DNA from: Streptomyces humidus
GTDB taxonomy: Bacteria > Actinomycetota > Actinomycetes > Streptomycetales > Streptomycetaceae
Length of the DNA stretch: 64,000 bases
Assembly (NCBI RefSeq): GCF_014649655.1
Contig: NZ_BMTL01000002.1
Coordinates: 328,536-392,535 of the forward strand
Direction: 5' to 3'
The translations under genes were made by a program, and so were the position numbers. The notes under the pieces are model-generated. The model made no database searches and was not told where the DNA came from. It worked only from the letters and a program-made list of their open reading frames with translations. Position 1 is the stretch's first letter. Each line of letters begins with the position of its first letter. Shown here one piece after another: positions 29,514 to 38,190 of the stretch.

Positions 29514-31674
29514 GGAGAGTCGCCCGTTCCGACCGCAGCTGGTCGACCAAGTAGGTTCCGTTCTCCGTGAGTTCGCGCGGCGGGAGGGCGGACAGCTCCG
29601 TCAGGACGCGGTCGGCCAGGGCGCGCGCCGAGCGGGCTCGCGGTGACGGGCCGGCGGCTCTGCCGACGTACTCGCTCGCCAGGTCGAGGAGTCGCCCCGC
29701 CGGGCTGCCCGGCAGGTGCAGGTCGAGGACCTCGCGCAGGGCGGCGAGCCTCGCCCGGCGGCCGAGCCGGGGCAGTTCGCGGACGAACTCCTCCGGCTCG
29801 AAGTCGGTCGCCACCCCCAGTGCTCCGCTGCCGCAGCTGCCGAGGCGCAGTCCGGCGCCGGGGGCGAGCGGGGTGATCGTCGTCGTCACGGGAGCGTTGA
29901 CGCCCTCCCGCCATCCGGGCTCACGGGCGTCGAGGAGACCGTACGCCGTCGTCAGCCGGCCCTTGAAGGCGTCCAGCGCGCCGGGGTCGAGCAGGGGGGT
30001 GACCGCAGCGGAGAAGCAGTCACGGTACGGGTCGGCGTCGTCGATCAGCAGCGGCGGACCCTGCCCGAGCGGCAGCGCCGCCAGCGGACGCCATCCGCTC
30101 AGGACGACGGCGGAGCCGCCCGGCCCGCCCGGTGCTGGGCCCCGGCCACGCACCCGGAAGTCACCGGCCGCGACCCCGAACTGCACCCGGCCGGGCCGGG
30201 ACAGACGTGCGGTGCCCAGGGTCGGGAGGTGGACCAGCGGGGTCGGCTGCTCCCAGCGCAGGGTCGCCGTCACGCCCGCGCGCAGCGCCGCGGCCGTGGC
30301 GGCCGCCATGAATCGGGGAAGATCCGCCGTGCCGTCCGGGGAGCGGGTCAGGAGGGGCCGGAGATAGGGATGGGAGAGGACCGCGTCGAGGTGGGGGGCC
30401 GTGGTCTCGTCGGAGTCCAGGCGGACCAGGAGTCTCCAGACGTCGTCCCAGTCGGCGCTGTCGGCGAGCTCGGTGTTCACCCGGGCGAGCAGCGCGCGGT
30501 CGAGGCGCAGCCGCGCCTGTGCGAGTTCGCCCGGGCCCGTCACCGCCGGAGCCAGGGTGCGCTCCGTGATCCGCTCGGCGACGCCCTCGATCAGGGCGCG
30601 CAGGTCCGTGCAGTACACCGATGGGTTGTCGAAGCCGCGTGCGGTGCTGTAGCGGTGGGCGTGCAGTCCTCCGCCGCAGTCGGCGACGACGGGGCATCGC
30701 CGGCAGGTCTCGCTGACCCCGCTGCGGCGGGCGGGGGGCCCGGCGTGCTCGGCCTGCTCGGCGAACTCGGCGAACTCCTGGAAGCCGTGCCGGAAGACGT
30801 CGTACCCGGTGGCGGCCGCGCCCTCGTAGGCGATCTTGAGTGCGTCGGACCGCGTGATCGTGCCGTCGGTCTCGACGACCGCGATGCCGCCGGGGGCGAG
30901 TCCCAGCGCCTCCGTGAGTGCGGGGCCGCCGCGCAGTGTGCTGAGGATCGAGTCGAAGGTCCGCACGGGCACCGGGCGTCCCTGCTCGTCCCACCGGTCG
31001 AAGATCCGAAGAAGCCAGTCGGCGTAGGGCGTGGGCGTTCCCGGCCGCCCCGGAGGGGGTGGCGTCTCCCAGGTCGCGTGGGGCAGGAGGTAGTCGATCC
31101 GCGGTGGTTCGAGCGCGGTCAGCGCGTCATGCACGAGGACGGGGTCGTTGGCGACGTCGACCGTGCACAACAGCCCCTGGAAGAGGTGCCGGTACTCGGG
31201 CAGGCGGAGCAGTTCGAGGCCTCGCCGCACCCGTCCGTGACTGCTGCGGCCCCGGTGGTCGAGCCGGTGCCGGTCGTTCGCGGCCCGGTCGCCGTCCAGG
31301 GAGAGGCCCACCTTGACGCCGAACTCCCTGAACACGTCCAGGTGGGCGCGGTTCAGCCGTACGCCGTTCGTGTGGATGTGCAGATCGAGCTCGGTCTGCG
31401 GAGTCAGGGCGCGGGTGAGTTCCGCGCAGATCGACCGCAGCCTGGCCGGGCCCGCGAGCAGCGGCTCGCCGCCGTGCAGAACGACCGCGACCGAAGCGAG
31501 GCGCTGCTCACCCGCGTACTCGGCGAGTCTGCGGGCGACCTGACGGAGCGTCTTCTCGGAGATCAGCGGTGGCATCCTCCGCCAGCTCTGGTCGGCGTGC
31601 CGATAGACATAGCAGTGGTCGCACGCCAGGTCGCATCTGCTGTGGACCTTCAGGACCAGTTCCCTGACAGTCAC
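29506..31674 (-). CDS. fxsB: Radical SAM/SPASM peptide maturase FxsB with degenerate HExxH extension
   Basis: A 722-residue enzyme that installs a carbon-carbon (cyclophane) crosslink in the FxsA peptide (family knowledge). The GTG start is at 31674. The radical SAM cluster is CX3CX2C at Cys14, Cys18 and Cys21 (RCDLACDHCYVY). The SPASM-type Cys-rich region (CRRCPVVADCGGG, then YCTDL) is near residues 325-370. The second half matches the extension of FxsBH proteins, normally an HExxH beta-hydroxylase, but here the site reads VRELPRLGRR, so metal-binding His is lost and this half is probably catalytically dead. A short EFAEFAEQAEHA run precedes SPASM. It lies 46 bp after fxsA. Confidence 0.93.
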   Translation of the reverse strand: MTVRELVLKVHSRCDLACDHCYVYRHADQSWRRMPPLISEKTLRQVARRLAEYAGEQRLASVAVVLHGGEPLLAGPARLRSICAELTRALTPQTELDLHIHTNGVRLNRAHLDVFREFGVKVGLSLDGDRAANDRHRLDHRGRSSHGRVRRGLELLRLPEYRHLFQGLLCTVDVANDPVLVHDALTALEPPRIDYLLPHATWETPPPPGRPGTPTPYADWLLRIFDRWDEQGRPVPVRTFDSILSTLRGGPALTEALGLAPGGIAVVETDGTITRSDALKIAYEGAAATGYDVFRHGFQEFAEFAEQAEHAGPPARRSGVSETCRRCPVVADCGGGLHAHRYSTARGFDNPSVYCTDLRALIEGVAERITERTLAPAVTGPGELAQARLRLDRALLARVNTELADSADWDDVWRLLVRLDSDETTAPHLDAVLSHPYLRPLLTRSPDGTADLPRFMAAATAAALRAGVTATLRWEQPTPLVHLPTLGTARLSRPGRVQFGVAAGDFRVRGRGPAPGGPGGSAVVLSGWRPLAALPLGQGPPLLIDDADPYRDCFSAAVTPLLDPGALDAFKGRLTTAYGLLDAREPGWREGVNAPVTTTITPLAPGAGLRLGSCGSGALGVATDFEPEEFVRELPRLGRRARLAALREVLDLHLPGSPAGRLLDLASEYVGRAAGPSPRARSARALADRVLTELSALPPRELTENGTYLVDQLRSERATLHD

Positions 31675-31720
31675 GTCCGCCCCCTCGCCGACAGCGCCGC
31701 ACGACCGACTGCCGGCCGGG

Positions 31721-31891
31721 CTAGAGGGCGGAGTTGAAGGTGACCGGGGTCTCGCCCCGTGCCGGGGTCACGCGTCTCATGGCCGTGGCGACCTCGCTCT
31801 CCCGGGTGCGGATCTTCGCGAGCGGCACTCTCGTGGAAGTCGGCGCTTCCGTAAGCGACTCGACTGCGGGTTTCGTGACCGGAATCTTCAT
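31721..31891 (-). CDS. fxsA: FxsA, FxSxx-COOH cyclophane RiPP precursor peptide
   Basis: A 56-residue precursor from ATG 31891 to TAG 31721. Its last five residues are FNSAL, exactly the F-x-S-x-x-COOH signature (Phe52, Ser54). The leader has the usual VPLAKIRTR segment at about 22-30. Purine-rich AGGTGAAG lies 10 nt upstream. It is followed immediately by fxsB, whose product should crosslink Phe52 to a residue within the motif. There is no signal peptide. The ATG is chosen because the in-frame sequence upstream is Arg-rich, without site or similarity. Too short for many gene finders. Confidence 0.9.
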   Translation of the reverse strand: MKIPVTKPAVESLTEAPTSTRVPLAKIRTRESEVATAMRRVTPARGETPVTFNSAL

Positions 31892-32041
31892 CTGCGTCGG
31901 CTTCACCTTGGTTCGGGGCCGCCCTCCCACACACCGGGGACGGCGAGAGTCCGGGGCTGGAGTGGACACGGTGTGCGTAGACGTTCCGCCAAGCATGCCT
32001 CTGCCATCTTCGCAGCCCCTGCGCGAGGTGGGCAATGCGTA

Positions 32042-32082
32042 CCGCACGGCCCCGTGCGGCAGCGGTGATTTCTCGTCACCGC
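32042..32082 (-). terminator. Paired hairpins after first fxsT
   Basis: Two adjacent perfect hairpins: 7-bp arms at 32062-32068/32076-32082 and 8-bp arms at 32042-32049/32052-32059, about 50 bp after the fxsT stop. They may end or attenuate the upstream transcript, leaving fxsA with its own promoter in the 241-bp gap. Confidence 0.55.
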
Positions 32083-32132
32083 CGCCACGGGCGGACCCCG
32101 GGACCTCGCATGCGGGGCCGAACCGTCACACT

Positions 32133-35100
32133 TCAGGCGGGCAGCAGGAATTCCAGATCCCGGTCGACGCGCTGCCAGCCCCGGCCCGCCGCCGTCCAGG
32201 GATGTCCGGAGCCGAGCCGCCTGTCCAGGGCGCTCACCGTCCGGCCCCACAACCGGTCGGCCTCCGCCGTGCGGCCCATCGAGCGCAGGGTCACCGCCAG
32301 GCACAGGTCGGCGATCAAGGTGTCCGGATGGCCGTCCCCGAGAGCGGCGCGCAGGGCTTCCGCGCAGGCCCGCGCCATGTTCTCGGCCGCGGTGAACTGC
32401 TGCAGGTCGCCGAGGACGTTGGCCATCGTCAACCGCCCGCACAGGGTGTAGGGGTGCGCGTCGCCGAGGTGTTCGTCGAAGGACCGGACGGTCCGGGTGG
32501 CCGCCGCGAGCGCTTCGTCGGTCTCTCCCGCGGTACGCAGCCATGCCGCGAGGTTGTGGTCGCAGACGGCGTTGTCCGGGTGCTCGGGGCCGCGCAGCCG
32601 GGCGACGCCGTGCTGGAGGCGGCTGATCACGGTGCGCGCGGCGGCCAGGTCGCCCGCGTCGGCGGTCAGGGCCGCCATGTTGACGTCGCACACCAGCAGG
32701 TCGGGGTCGTCGCGGCCCCGTCCGTCCGTGTAGCCCTGCTCGGCGTCCGCGGCGAGCGCGTCGGCCTCGTGGTGCTGTCCGACGCGCCGCAGGGACACCG
32801 ACAGGCTGACGGTCGCGCGCAGCGCGCCGTGGGGGTTCTGGGCGCGCAGCGCGTCCAGGGCGGGGCGCAGTACGCGCACGGAGCCGGCGTAGTCGCCCAG
32901 CTCGCGCAGGTCACGGGCGAGGCCCAGGGCCGACGCCAGCGCCGAGGGATGCCCTTCTCCGAGCACCCGGCACTGCCGTTGCCAGGTGGCCAGGCTCCGT
33001 TCCCGGGCCGCCCGGTAGTCCCCCGCCAGACGCAGCGAGCGGGCGAGGGCCTCGGCGGCGGTCATCGTCTGCGGATGCTCCTCGCCGAACAGGTTGTGGA
33101 ACCCGGTGTACACCTCACGCGCCAGCTCCAGCGCCTCGCCGAACCGGCCCAGCGCTCTCAGGTCCTCCGCCAGGCCTGTGGCGGTGATCAGCGTGTGGGC
33201 GTGTCCGGACGGCAGCAGCCCGCGCTGCCGGGTGAGGGTACGGGAGTCCAGGGCGTGGGCCTCGCCGAAGGCTCCCAGGCTCCGCAGGGCGGCCGCCTGG
33301 TGGTTGCGCAGTTGCAGCAGCTGCCGGCCGTCGTCTCCCCCGTCGGCGGCGGTCCACCTCCGGTCCAGGCGGCGGCCCAGTTCGAGGGCTCGGGCCGGCA
33401 TGCCGTACTGGGCGGTGCGGCGCACCCGCTCCAGCAGCACGGCACGGGTGTCGCTGTCGGTGCACGCGTCCGCATCGGCGTGGTCCAGGTGGGGCCACAA
33501 CCGCTCGAAGGCCAGGTCGTCGGTGTCGGCGACGGCGTCGTCGCGCCGGGGGGCGACCGCGGTGAGGAGACGGTGCGCCTCGTGGCGTACCTCGTCGGCC
33601 TCGTGCGGGGGCAGGAAGGCGAGCACCAGGCGCTGCACGGTCCGGTGCACCTTCAGCGTGTGGCCGGCCTGGTCGACCTCGGCCAGGCCCAGCCGACTGA
33701 GTTCCTGCACCTCGCGGTCGACCAGCATCGGCTCCCGCAGAGAGGCGTCGTGCGGACGCAGCAGGCGCAGCGCCGTGTCGGTGTGCACCAGGGCCAGCGG
33801 GAGCGGCAGCGGCGCGAGGCGGCTGCACAGGGCGAGCAGCCGCAGCGCCGCGGGGGCGCGCTTGGCGAGTGCGTCGAGGGCCACCCCGGTGCCGGCGGCG
33901 ATCGGCCGGGAGGCCGGCTCGTCCTGCCGCGTCCCGGTCCGGTCGGCGCCCCGCGCGGTCAGCCGGTCCAGGTAGTCGTGCGCCGACGGGAACAGCGCGA
34001 GCCACGATCCGGCCTGCGCGACGGCGAGCGGGACGTCCCTGGCCGTGGCCGCGATCCGGTCCGCGTCCGCGGCGGAGAGCGCCGGCGCCCTGCGCCGCAG
34101 CAGCTCGATGCTCTGCTCCCGGGTGAACACGTCGACCCAGACGGGATGCAGGGTCTCGCTCCACGCGCGGTCCCGGGAGGTCACCAGCACATGCCCGTGG
34201 GGGCCGGTGGGCAGCAGCCCCGACAGGGCCGCCACGCCGCCGGCGTTGTCGTAGACCAGGAGCCACCGGCCGCTCGGCGACCCCGCGTCCAGCGCCTCGA
34301 GGGCCCGGCGTGCGGCCGTGGGCACGTCGTCGCCGTTGCGCGGGCTCATCCGCTCGGCCAGCTGTGCCAGGGACAGCAGAGCCGACTCACGGCTCTGTGC
34401 GCGGACCCACCACACCAGGTCGTACGCCGCCTGGAAGCGGTGGGCGTACTCGACTGCCAGCTGGGTGCGCCCGGTGGCGGTGAGACCGTCGTGCGGGAGG
34501 ATCACGGCCCGTTGCCGGCTGACTTTCAGGGTGGCTTCGAGCTGGTCCAGCAGCCGGTCGCGGCCGACGAAGAGGGGGTTGCGCGCCGGCGCCTCCCACA
34601 CGTGAGGCGTCCGGCGCGGGAAGGGCGGCCGGGCCGAGCCCAGGGGCCGCTCGGCGGCCTCGCCGGACAGTCCCATGCCCCGCAGCAGGGTCTCGGCCGC
34701 CCGCGGCTCGTCGAGTGAGGTCAGGTCGACTGCTTCGTGGTCGCTGAACGGGGGCGTGAGCGGGACGGGCTCGATGCGCAGGGGGATCAGCTTTCCCGTG
34801 GGACCGGTACCGGGCTCGTCCATGCTCTCCCGCAGTGTCCGGGACTGCGGTGAGCGCAGGAAGGAGGACGACAGCAGGGCCAGGGTGCGGGGGGCTCCGC
34901 CCCGGGCGCCCGGTTCGGTGTCGCTGCCGGGGGCGATCACCTCGAAGCCGGCGCCGGTGAGCAGCCAGTCGACCCAGTCGGCCCACATCCGGTCCTGCGG
35001 GGCGTACCACAGCCTCAGTGGCGTCGCGATGGGGGACAACGACCTGACGTAGGAGGCGAGATGGCGTCTGCGCAGTTCGTCGTCGAGGGGCGGGAACCGG

Positions 35101-36002
35101 CGTACGCGGCCCTCGGTGATCAGCTCGGCCAGCTTCTCGAAGGCGGCCAGCAGGCTCTTCGGGTCGTCCGGGGCGTCACCGAACGTGGCGAGCGTCTCCT
35201 CGTAGGCGTAGTCCGACCGGTGCGGGACCTCCACGCCCGTCCAGGAGTCGGCCGGCAGTTCCTGGAAACTGACGCGGACGAGTTCACGGGCCGCCGCCAG
35301 GCGGGTGTCGCGGCCGTCGGCGACCCGCATGGCGACGGGCAGTATGCGCAGGGGGCGGGGGTGGACGTCCCGGAGTATGGAGCGGGCCATGCGTGCCGCG
35401 CCCTCGATGCTCTGGGAGCTCAGGTTGAAGCAGTTGACCAGGACGTCGGGCAGGTCGATGGTGCACAGGCCGACCAGGTCGCTCACGCCGCAGCGGCTGT
35501 CGATGAGCGTGAAGTCGTAATGGCTCTTCATGTCGTGCCGCAGCGCCTCCAGGAACCGCGCGCCGCCGAACCGCTCGGTGAACTCCCGCCAGCTGAAGTC
35601 CATCAGGTGGGTCAGGTACTCGCCGTCCTGCCGGCCTGCCGGCATGTAGTCCAGGCTCCCGCCGTCGGGGAAGGTCCAGTCGACGGAGACGGCGTGCGGC
35701 AGGACACGGGCCAGACGCTGCCTCAGGTCGGCGGCCGACTCGGTGGCCGGCCTCGTACGCCATTCCGTGACGTAGCCCGAGAACAGGTTGAGCACGCCGG
35801 TGGTGGCGGCGGAGGTCGCGGCGTCGAGGAACGGGTGGAAGTAGCGTTGCAGACCCGGCGCTTCCACGTCCCAGTCGGCGGCCAGCACGTGGTAGCCGTG
35901 GGAGGCCAGGATCCAGGCGACGTTGGCCAGGGCCATGGTCCGCCCGGTGCCGCCCTTCTGGGAGTAGAAGGTGACGATCTGCCCGTCGGATCCGGGGGTC
36001 AT
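32133..36002 (-). CDS. fxsT: FxSxx-COOH system TPR/NB-ARC protein (FxsT), first copy
   Basis: A 1289-residue paralogue of the protein at 24.4-28.4 kb, start ATG 36002 with AGGAG; its ATG overlaps the fxsC stop by one base (TGATG). Domains: ParA/MinD-like 1-240 with QKGGTGRT at 15-22; TIR-like at about 328-440 (LRLWYAPQDRMWADWVDWLL); NB-ARC at about 480-790; TPRs at about 830-1275 (HP.T......LA.....G repeats). Unlike the other copy, its NB-ARC P-loop reads GLTATGRT (506-513), lacking the canonical Gly-Gly and Lys, so ATP hydrolysis there is doubtful. It may be a regulatory partner of the second copy. It is in the same transcription unit as fxsC, the macro protein and the TIR protein. Confidence 0.9.
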   Translation of the reverse strand: MTPGSDGQIVTFYSQKGGTGRTMALANVAWILASHGYHVLAADWDVEAPGLQRYFHPFLDAATSAATTGVLNLFSGYVTEWRTRPATESAADLRQRLARVLPHAVSVDWTFPDGGSLDYMPAGRQDGEYLTHLMDFSWREFTERFGGARFLEALRHDMKSHYDFTLIDSRCGVSDLVGLCTIDLPDVLVNCFNLSSQSIEGAARMARSILRDVHPRPLRILPVAMRVADGRDTRLAAARELVRVSFQELPADSWTGVEVPHRSDYAYEETLATFGDAPDDPKSLLAAFEKLAELITEGRVRRFPPLDDELRRRHLASYVRSLSPIATPLRLWYAPQDRMWADWVDWLLTGAGFEVIAPGSDTEPGARGGAPRTLALLSSSFLRSPQSRTLRESMDEPGTGPTGKLIPLRIEPVPLTPPFSDHEAVDLTSLDEPRAAETLLRGMGLSGEAAERPLGSARPPFPRRTPHVWEAPARNPLFVGRDRLLDQLEATLKVSRQRAVILPHDGLTATGRTQLAVEYAHRFQAAYDLVWWVRAQSRESALLSLAQLAERMSPRNGDDVPTAARRALEALDAGSPSGRWLLVYDNAGGVAALSGLLPTGPHGHVLVTSRDRAWSETLHPVWVDVFTREQSIELLRRRAPALSAADADRIAATARDVPLAVAQAGSWLALFPSAHDYLDRLTARGADRTGTRQDEPASRPIAAGTGVALDALAKRAPAALRLLALCSRLAPLPLPLALVHTDTALRLLRPHDASLREPMLVDREVQELSRLGLAEVDQAGHTLKVHRTVQRLVLAFLPPHEADEVRHEAHRLLTAVAPRRDDAVADTDDLAFERLWPHLDHADADACTDSDTRAVLLERVRRTAQYGMPARALELGRRLDRRWTAADGGDDGRQLLQLRNHQAAALRSLGAFGEAHALDSRTLTRQRGLLPSGHAHTLITATGLAEDLRALGRFGEALELAREVYTGFHNLFGEEHPQTMTAAEALARSLRLAGDYRAARERSLATWQRQCRVLGEGHPSALASALGLARDLRELGDYAGSVRVLRPALDALRAQNPHGALRATVSLSVSLRRVGQHHEADALAADAEQGYTDGRGRDDPDLLVCDVNMAALTADAGDLAAARTVISRLQHGVARLRGPEHPDNAVCDHNLAAWLRTAGETDEALAAATRTVRSFDEHLGDAHPYTLCGRLTMANVLGDLQQFTAAENMARACAEALRAALGDGHPDTLIADLCLAVTLRSMGRTAEADRLWGRTVSALDRRLGSGHPWTAAGRGWQRVDRDLEFLLPA

Positions 36003-37285
36003 CACGCTTCTCCTGGGCGGATCCCCGGCTCCGGGCCGGGACCGAGGAGCCTCGGCCGGGGAACATGGGGGCCGGCGGGCGGATACACGGGCGCCACGTA
36101 GCGGAGGAACTGGGCGGCCGCCCACTGGATCACCGTCGGGAGGATGTCGGCGAACGCGGCCAGCGAGGGCACTCCCCCCGTCGCGGTCCGGGAGACGCTG
36201 CGACCCCGCTGCAGTGTGCGCGGGAGGGTTTTCTCCAGGGCCGACTGCAACTCCGCCGCCGAGGATTCGTTGTCCGGGTCGGAGCGGTCCCACGGCACGA
36301 TGACCACGACCCAGGGCTGGGCTGCCGCGTCCACCCGGGTGAGCAGCTCCCGCTGCTCCGGGTCGGTGACCGCCCACCGGTCGAGGAGCATGACCGTCGG
36401 CGCCGACGGGCGTTCCTCGGCCAGGAGGCTGCCGGCCGCCTCGTCCAGCGGTTCGACCGTGGTGAGGTAGTCGAGCCCGCGCACCTGCTCGGCGGCGAAG
36501 TCCGCGAGCGGCCTGGCGGCGTCCAGGTCGCTCTCCCGGTAAGGGTTCCAGTCGACCGGGGAGGGGCCGTAGCAGCGTTGTGAGCGTCCCGGCGGCAGTT
36601 CGCGGCTGCTGGGCGCGGCCACCACGATGCGCAGCCGGCGCAGCACGGGGGGCTCCCCGAAGGCGTTGGGCAGTTCCGTCAGATCCAGGGGTTCGCCCCT
36701 GGGCATCGGGTTCTCGTGGGCCGTGGTGACGATCGCCCGGGCCAGCAGGAGGACGGCACGCTCGTAGTCGCTGCGGTATCTGCGCAGTTTCATCAGGGAG
36801 TACAGGCCCCCGGACGCGTAGTGCGGGCCGAACAGCTCGTGATCGTGGGACAGGCTCCTCGCGGTCGAGGGCAGGCGCTCGGCGTGGACGGGCACCCACA
36901 GCGCCGGCACGATCGCCGGCGGGGGCGCGTCCTGTGACCTGCGGCCCCGCGCCTGGCGCAGGGCGAAGGCCCGCCACTCGCGGCCGCAGTGGTCGCTCAC
37001 GAAGTAGCGCGGCGAGTACAGCGGAACGAACACCCGGCAGGCGGCCAGCGCGGCGGACCGGCGTGCGCCCCGGTCCTCGCCGGGCCGCATCGCGCGGTCC
37101 ATGAACCCGGCCGGCTCGCCCGCCGGCAGGTCCGTCAGCATCAGGATGTGCTCGCAGAGGTCCTGGAAGAGCCGGCGTACCCACATGTCGGGGTCCGGCC
37201 CGTCCGTCGCGTGACGCGGTGTGTGCGCGTAGCTCAGGAAGAAGTACGGGGCACACTGGTCCGTCCGCTCCGGTTCCTGGTTCAC
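36002..37285 (-). CDS. fxsC: TIR-like protein FxsC
   Basis: A 427-residue protein whose N-terminus carries a TIR-like fold (PYFFLSYAHTPRH, then VFVPLYSPRYFVSDHCGREW), as in the FxsC family of the FxSxx-COOH system. A second alpha/beta domain follows at about 215-390 (RIVVAAPSSRELPPG, then VVVIVPWDRSDP). GTG 37285 was chosen because GGGGGGAGGG precedes it; GTG 37318, overlapping the macro gene stop by 4 bp, is the alternative and adds 11 residues. The TIR-like part keeps a Glu in CGREWRAF, so NAD cleavage or binding is conceivable, but FxsC activity is not established. It is coupled to fxsT by a TGATG overlap. Confidence 0.88.
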   Translation of the reverse strand: MNQEPERTDQCAPYFFLSYAHTPRHATDGPDPDMWVRRLFQDLCEHILMLTDLPAGEPAGFMDRAMRPGEDRGARRSAALAACRVFVPLYSPRYFVSDHCGREWRAFALRQARGRRSQDAPPPAIVPALWVPVHAERLPSTARSLSHDHELFGPHYASGGLYSLMKLRRYRSDYERAVLLLARAIVTTAHENPMPRGEPLDLTELPNAFGEPPVLRRLRIVVAAPSSRELPPGRSQRCYGPSPVDWNPYRESDLDAARPLADFAAEQVRGLDYLTTVEPLDEAAGSLLAEERPSAPTVMLLDRWAVTDPEQRELLTRVDAAAQPWVVVIVPWDRSDPDNESSAAELQSALEKTLPRTLQRGRSVSRTATGGVPSLAAFADILPTVIQWAAAQFLRYVAPVYPPAGPHVPRPRLLGPGPEPGIRPGEA

Positions 37286-37314
37286 ACCGAGCCCTCCCCC
37301 CGCGCCTCCGGCGG

Positions 37315-38190
37315 TCACAGCGTCCGCAGGAACATGGCCAACTCGAGCATGTCGACCCGCACATAGTCCTCCGGAAGGAGCGTGATCGTCAGCTCTTTGC
37401 AGATGACCGACCGCCGTGACCGCGTGACGAAGGACAGCAGGATCAGCTTGAGGAGACTCGCGTGGTCCATGCTGTCGATGCGGGCCAGGCCCGAGCCGAT
37501 CACCGGCATGGCCACCGGCTCGCGGTGTGCGTGCAGATGCACCGACTGCCAGAGGGCTTCCAGGCTGTGCCAGATCTGGTCAGGACCCGAACCGACCGTC
37601 AGGTCGTTGCGCATCGTGCCGTAGGCGCTGAGGAAGCGGAGTCTCCGCGGCGAGCCGAGGACGGCTACGGTGCCCAGCGGGTAGCGGGCGAGTTTCCCCG
37701 CCCGTTTCGCCGCCCGCTCCTCCACCCGGACCGGCGCCACTCCGGCGAGCGCGGCCTCGATGTCGGCGTCGAGCCGGGCGGTGTCGCCCGCGTACAGCCG
37801 ATGCAGGAACTGGCCCTGCACGCTGTGCGGGACGATCAGCAGTCCGTCACGGGTGTCGGTGTCGAAGACGTCGTTGCCGCCGATGACGAGATGGCCCGGT
37901 TGTTCGAAGAGGTCGCCCACCTTGACGGTCACCCGGAATCCCGGGTGCAGGAACTCGTGGCTCACCTGGGTCCGCGGCCAGGATCCCAGGATGCCGCCGA
38001 CCAGCGAGAGGCCGACGAGGGTGAGGAACGCCGTGGCGCGCGGCAGGGCGCTGTCCGGCCAGAACGCCAGATACAGCTGCCCGGCGCCCGACAGCAGACC
38101 GAACTGGACGGCGCAGGCCCGGCCCGCGGTGGACAGGCCGAGGCGGGTGCCCAGGAGCGTCCGCGCCTGGTGCCCGAGCATCCGGCTCAT
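37315..38190 (-). CDS. Two-TM macro-domain protein, type II Thoeris ThsA-like
   Basis: A 291-residue membrane protein. Two hydrophobic helices lie near 25-44 and 52-71, followed by a macro-type ADP-ribose-binding domain at about 80-291. Macro landmarks: VGDLFEQPGHLVIGGNDVFD (90-110), PHSVQGQF (121-128) and VAMPVIGSGLARID (226-239). This matches the TM-macro effectors (DUF6430-like) of type II Thoeris, which are activated by a nucleotide made by a partner TIR protein. Start ATG 38190 overlaps the TIR gene stop by 4 bp (ATGA), supporting a functional pair. The longer open frame upstream is only a shadow of the TIR gene. The Thoeris assignment is by architecture and synteny. Confidence 0.85.
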   Translation of the reverse strand: MSRMLGHQARTLLGTRLGLSTAGRACAVQFGLLSGAGQLYLAFWPDSALPRATAFLTLVGLSLVGGILGSWPRTQVSHEFLHPGFRVTVKVGDLFEQPGHLVIGGNDVFDTDTRDGLLIVPHSVQGQFLHRLYAGDTARLDADIEAALAGVAPVRVEERAAKRAGKLARYPLGTVAVLGSPRRLRFLSAYGTMRNDLTVGSGPDQIWHSLEALWQSVHLHAHREPVAMPVIGSGLARIDSMDHASLLKLILLSFVTRSRRSVICKELTITLLPEDYVRVDMLELAMFLRTL

